Shown piece by piece: positions 61,131 to 64,000 of a DNA stretch of 64,000 bases. Source of the DNA: Leifsonia sp052114085 (GTDB lineage: Bacteria > Actinomycetota > Actinomycetes > Actinomycetales > Microbacteriaceae). The position numbers and the translations under genes were made by a program. Where the stretch lies: positions 1,426,001 to 1,490,000 of the forward strand of contig NZ_JBFREB010000001.1 in the NCBI RefSeq assembly GCF_052114085.1. Reading direction: 5' to 3'. Under the pieces are notes generated by a model, which was given only the letters and a program-made list of their open reading frames with translations, was not told the DNA's origin and made no database searches. Every line of letters begins with the position of its first letter. Positions within the stretch are counted from its first letter, which is position 1.

Positions 61131-61790
61131 CGCGGACGCGACCAGCGCTCGCACCGCATCCTCGAGGGGGGTCTCCCCGGAGATGACCTCCCACTGGTGG
61201 CCCGCAGAGGCCGGTTCGTGCAGCGCCAGCGCGATCAGTCGCGCGACGTCTTCGCGGGCGATGGTCCCGCGCGGAACGCTGTCGCCCAGCGTGATGCGCC
61301 CGGTGCCCTCGTCGGTCGTGAGGCCGCCCGGGCGGAGGATGGTCCACTCGAGCCCCGAGTCGCGCAAGGCCGCGTCGGCGTCGCGCTTGGCCTCGACGTA
61401 GGCCTTCCAGACCGGGTCGGCATCGTCAACGGGTGCATCGACGCCCCACGCCGAGACCTGGACGAATCGGCGGATGCCGGCCTGGCCCGCGGCCTCCTGG
61501 GCGAGGACGGAACCGCCGTAGTCGACGGTCCGCTTGCGCTCGATGCCGGAGCCGGCCCCCGCGCCCGCGGTGAACACCACGGCATCGCAGCCGGCGATGG
61601 CGGCCGCAAGGTCCTCCGGCGTGGACTTCTCGATGTCGAGGAGCACACCCTCGCCGCCGAGACGGTAGACGTCGTCCGCGTGTTCGTCGTTCCGAACCAC
61701 GCCAACGAAGTCGTCGCCGAGGTCGTAGAGCACCCGCATGAGTTGCTGGGCGATTTTTCCGTGTGCACCGATGATCGCGACTCGAGTCAT
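61128..61790 (-). CDS. NAD(P)-binding SDR-like protein (YhfK/YwnB type)
   Basis: A 220-residue atypical SDR. The nucleotide-binding loop is IIGAHGKIAQQL (residues 6-17) followed by VVRNDEHADDV. The usual YxxxK appears as YVEAKRDADAAL and the family motif WTILRPGGLTTDEGTG is present. Members are annotated as sugar-epimerase-like or NAD(P)H-binding proteins without proven substrates. ATG 61790 has GGATGGAGG upstream. Ten bases before fadD on the same strand; fadD probably has its own promoter. Confidence 0.85.
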   Translation of the reverse strand: MTRVAIIGAHGKIAQQLMRVLYDLGDDFVGVVRNDEHADDVYRLGGEGVLLDIEKSTPEDLAAAIAGCDAVVFTAGAGAGSGIERKRTVDYGGSVLAQEAAGQAGIRRFVQVSAWGVDAPVDDADPVWKAYVEAKRDADAALRDSGLEWTILRPGGLTTDEGTGRITLGDSVPRGTIAREDVARLIALALHEPASAGHQWEVISGETPLEDAVRALVASA

Positions 61791-61915
61791 GCCTCCATCC
61801 TTCCACCGTCGGGCGGGATGCGGGCGCGCGTCGTGCCGATCACCCGCGGCGACACGCGTCCGCCGGGCGCGAACGCTCTGGGCAGCGGGGCCCGCACTCT
61901 GTTACGGTCGGGACC

Positions 61916-62227
61916 ATGATCGCCCTGCTCGAGCTCCTCGGACGCGCCCTTGCGTCCGGTGCCGGCTCGCTGGGCGCTGCGAGCGGGGGAAGCACCGCCG
62001 GGTTCGTCGCTCTCGCCGGTGTGGCCGGAGCGCTGGGACTCGTTGCTGTGCTCGCGGCAGCGGGCGTCCGCTCCGTGGCCGCCCTGGCCGCGTCCCTCCG
62101 GGTCCGCCCGGTGTGGTCGCGTCCGGTCGAGCCCGTCGCCGGCTGGCTGGCCGAGGGGCCGTCCGACCCCGGCGCCGAGGGCCGCCCGCGCCCGAGGGCA
62201 CCCGGCTCCTCCCTGTCGGTCGCGTAG
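61916..62227 (+). CDS. small membrane protein (DUF6412-like)
   Basis: A 103-residue protein with two hydrophobic stretches (about 2-20 and 28-58, Ala/Gly/Val-rich) and a polar Pro/Arg-rich tail from about 65. It resembles the DUF6412 proteins that precede YidC-like genes in actinobacteria. No function known. It lies 102 bases before the insertase gene, same strand. The start has a TTACGG -10-like sequence close upstream. Confidence 0.65.
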   Translation: MIALLELLGRALASGAGSLGAASGGSTAGFVALAGVAGALGLVAVLAAAGVRSVAALAASLRVRPVWSRPVEPVAGWLAEGPSDPGAEGRPRPRAPGSSLSVA

Positions 62228-62329
62228 TCAGCGCCGCCGTCCGCCGTCCACATCCCCGTGGCCGCGGGTAGCGCACTCCACGCGACCAGACGCGTCCTCA
62301 CTCCGTCGACTCGCAGGGATCACACACTC

Positions 62330-63103
62330 ATGGACTTCTTCTCCTGGCCGCCCATCGCGGCTGTTCTCGACGGGGCCTACAGCCTCGTCACCGCCCTCTC
62401 CGCCACGGTCGAGCCGGTCGCCGGCACGCTGGCGGGGCTCGTCGCCGTCGCTATGCTGACGGTGCTCGTCCGCCTCCTCCTCATCCCCGTCGGCGTCAGC
62501 CAGGTGCGCGCGGAATACGCGCGGCGGCGGATCGCCCCGCAGCTGGCCGAACTGCAGCGGCGGCACAAGGGCGACCGCGAGGCGCTCGCCCGGAAGACGA
62601 TGGAGCTGCATCAGGCCGAGCAGGTCTCACCCTTCGCCGGGATGCTGCCGCTGCTCGCGCAGATCCCGGTCGTCACGCTGGTCTACGCGCTCTTCACCCA
62701 TCAGACCATCGCCGGGCATGCGAACGGGCTGCTGGCCGAGCACGCGTTCGGGGCGCCTCTCGGAACGAGCTTCGTCGGACTGACCGGAGCCGGCGCCGGT
62801 GTCTGGCCGGCGATGCTGGTGTACCTCGGCGTGCTCGCCCTCATCGCGATCGTCACCACCGTCTCGCGCCGGGTGCTGACACTCCCGCAGCCCGAGGGGT
62901 CGACGGCGCCGGCGGGGATGCTACGCGCCCTGTCGTTCCTGCCGTACGTGACAGTGGTGTTCGCCGCGTTCGTCCCGCTCGCGGCCGCGGTGTACATCCT
63001 CACGTCGACGGCGTGGACGGTAGCCGAACGGTGGACCCTGCGCCGCCTCCTCGACCCCGCCCGCCGCGCCGGCGGGAGCACGCGGCCGACGACATCCCAC
63101 TGA
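62330..63103 (+). CDS. YidC/Oxa1-family membrane protein insertase
   Basis: A 257-residue protein with the conserved YidC core. Helix 1 of the core (about 35-58) is followed by VLVRLLLIPVGVSQVRAEYARRRIAPQLAELQRRHKGD, the amphipathic hairpin typical of the family, and FAGMLPLLAQIPVVTLVYALF. Four to five membrane segments remain. It lacks the large periplasmic domain of E. coli YidC, as in Gram-positives, and sits away from rpmH-rnpA, so it is probably a second, specialised insertase. ATG 62330. Its stop lies in a 14-bp tandem duplication. Confidence 0.85.
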   Translation: MDFFSWPPIAAVLDGAYSLVTALSATVEPVAGTLAGLVAVAMLTVLVRLLLIPVGVSQVRAEYARRRIAPQLAELQRRHKGDREALARKTMELHQAEQVSPFAGMLPLLAQIPVVTLVYALFTHQTIAGHANGLLAEHAFGAPLGTSFVGLTGAGAGVWPAMLVYLGVLALIAIVTTVSRRVLTLPQPEGSTAPAGMLRALSFLPYVTVVFAAFVPLAAAVYILTSTAWTVAERWTLRRLLDPARRAGGSTRPTTSH

Positions 63104-63125
63104 CGGGATCGCACTGACGGGATCC
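63098..63125 (+). repeat. 14-bp tandem duplication on the insertase stop codon
   Basis: CACTGACGGGATCG (63098-63111) is followed by CACTGACGGGATCC (63112-63125). The TGA in the first copy is the stop codon of the insertase gene. Confidence 0.85.
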
Positions 63126-63160
63126 AGCCGGCCCTCACCGCCGGATGGGAGGATGAAGCC

Positions 63161-63484
63161 ATGTTCAAGCGCAGTTCCCCCGATGACAGGCAGGCGGCCG
63201 AGAGTCGGCCGCAGGATGGCGGACCGGGTTTCGGCGTCGGCGTCCAGGTCTACGTGCGCGAGCACGACATCCCGTCGTCGGATGATTGGGTCGGGGAGCC
63301 GACCGGCGTGATCGTCGCGCCCGGCGACCGGAACCTGCGCAACATCTACGGTCCGAGCGACGGTCTGACCACCTGGACCGTGTCGTTCTTCGAGCCGCAG
63401 CACCGCCGCGACGGGCTTGGACCGTACGAGCGGGCGGTCATCCCCGCGTCCCTGCTCGTCGCCGAGGAGCCGTTCGCCGACTGA
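63161..63484 (+). CDS. hypothetical protein, 107 residues
   Basis: Short soluble protein with a Gly/Asp/Arg-rich start and a more ordered middle (VGVQVYVREHDIPSSDDWVG, GVIVAPGDRNLRNIYGP, TWTVSFFEPQHRRDG) that reads like a small beta-rich domain. ATG 63161 follows GGGAGGATGAAGCC, a good Shine-Dalgarno. I do not recognise a family. It stands alone between the insertase and the next unknown gene. Confidence 0.6.
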   Translation: MFKRSSPDDRQAAESRPQDGGPGFGVGVQVYVREHDIPSSDDWVGEPTGVIVAPGDRNLRNIYGPSDGLTTWTVSFFEPQHRRDGLGPYERAVIPASLLVAEEPFAD

Positions 63485-63525
63485 ACCGGTTCGGCATCCC
63501 TCTACCTCCGCGCAGGGTGCGAACC

Positions 63526-63531
63526 TACAAT
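63526..63531 (+). promoter_or_regulatory. -10 box of the last gene, leaderless arrangement
   Basis: TACAAT ends exactly six bases before the ATG at 63538. No Shine-Dalgarno sequence. Confidence 0.55.
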
Positions 63532-63537
63532 GTCGGC

Positions 63538-64000
63538 ATGTTCGTCGAGGGGACCCTTCGATGGCAGGTCACGGAAGACTGCCCGTGGGACCTGCTGATG
63601 GCCCTCGCCCTGCGTGACCTCGCCGGGCTCGGCGACCGGGTGCGCCCGGGGCTCCCAGCCCTGGAGCCGGCCGTGGCGCCGGCCTGGCACTCCCGCCATC
63701 CTGAGCCCGCGGATGGCCGCACCCGCATGCGGCCCGCGCCGCTCGCCGGGCCCGCAGGCGGGCGGGGACGGCGCGCCGAAGCGGGGAGCGGGCGGACCGG
63801 ATCGGACGACGCGTTGGCGGATCAGTGGCAGGCCTGGTTCGAGGTGGCCTCGGACCGGCATCGCCGGCTCACCGCGCCGCTGCTCCATCCGCCGCACTTC
63901 GAGGCTTTCGACCGCGCAATCGACCTGCAGGATGCGATCATCGCCCACTACGACGCGGCCGCCGGCTGGACCGCCGCCCGTCATGCCGAGTACGTCGCCG
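63538..64000 (+). CDS. hypothetical protein, 3' end beyond the window
   Basis: Open from ATG 63538 to the end of the window (154 codons, no stop). The first 33 residues (MFVEGTLRWQVTEDCPWDLL...) are followed by a Pro/Arg/Gly-rich, low-complexity stretch (about 40-98), then an ordered, Trp/His-rich part (QWQAWFEVASDRHRRL, AFDRAIDLQDAIIAHYDAAAGW). No recognised family. Start is supported by the -10 box six bases upstream. Complete length is unknown. Confidence 0.55.
   Translation, partial: MFVEGTLRWQVTEDCPWDLLMALALRDLAGLGDRVRPGLPALEPAVAPAWHSRHPEPADGRTRMRPAPLAGPAGGRGRRAEAGSGRTGSDDALADQWQAWFEVASDRHRRLTAPLLHPPHFEAFDRAIDLQDAIIAHYDAAAGWTAARHAEYVA

Overview
The window is a 64 kb stretch of a very GC-rich actinobacterial chromosome. 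Gene order (rpsP-khpA-rimM-trmD-rplS-rnhB-yraN-comM-dprA-xerC-M23-rpsB-tsf-pyrH-frr-cdsA, then iscS-mnmA-ligA-gatCAB), the GlgE-type glycogen genes, DivIVA-repeat proteins and many GTG/TTG starts point to the family Microbacteriaceae, probably Leifsonia or a close relative. The placement is by recognition of families and synteny, not by a search. I see no rRNA, tRNA, CRISPR, phage or complete insertion sequence; most of the window is core chromosome with a few accessory insertions.

1-17.5 kb: a partial GCS2-family glutamate-cysteine ligase, then the rpsP-khpA-rimM operon ending in a strong terminator. Between rimM and trmD lies an accessory insertion: a decayed PIN-toxin remnant, a GntR regulator and a divergent MFS exporter sharing three evenly spaced GGTATACC operators. 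trmD, an inverted methionine aminopeptidase gene and a small membrane protein gene precede rplS and rnhB; the signal peptidase gene often found between rplS and rnhB is absent. Then come DUF2469, a PEBP-family protein, yraN, comM, dprA (DNA uptake and recombination), xerC, an M23 peptidase-like protein, a sugar porter, and rpsB-tsf.

17.6-30.3 kb: pyrH-frr-cdsA, a DivIVA-domain repeat protein, a secreted transglycosylase-like protein, a small zinc-ribbon-like protein, an alpha/beta hydrolase, an AI-2E-family permease, and a giant coiled-coil protein with an N-terminal DivIVA-like motif and 52 uninterrupted 11-residue repeats. It is divergent from a 623-residue membrane protein. A CnoX-like thioredoxin/TPR protein and an NAD(P)-binding protein follow. 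Several of these suggest an envelope and polar-growth neighbourhood.

30.3-45 kb: glycogen/alpha-glucan metabolism: glgB and glgE in one operon, glgP divergent, and glgX further on. Between glgP and glgX sit two tandem paralogous secreted proteins, each a beta-propeller-like domain plus three CWB2 cell-wall-binding repeats, then a frameshifted GNAT acetyltransferase and a YbaK-type tRNA deacylase.

45-64 kb: iscS and mnmA (tRNA 2-thiolation), a YrhK-like membrane protein, ligA, a DUF1023 hydrolase, a Tat-exported phosphoesterase, gatC-gatA-gatB (Gln-tRNA formation), a nested palindrome, a second YbaK-fold protein, an MpaB-like protein, a PaaI-type thioesterase, a fatty-acyl-CoA ligase, an NAD(P)-binding protein, a small membrane protein with a YidC/Oxa1-type insertase, and two unknown genes, the last cut by the window end.

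Two window-wide patterns stand out. At least fourteen genes have a TANNNT-like -10 box ending 6-7 bases before the start codon with no Shine-Dalgarno sequence, so they look leaderless. Short (14-18 bp) tandem duplications repeatedly sit on stop codons at gene ends.
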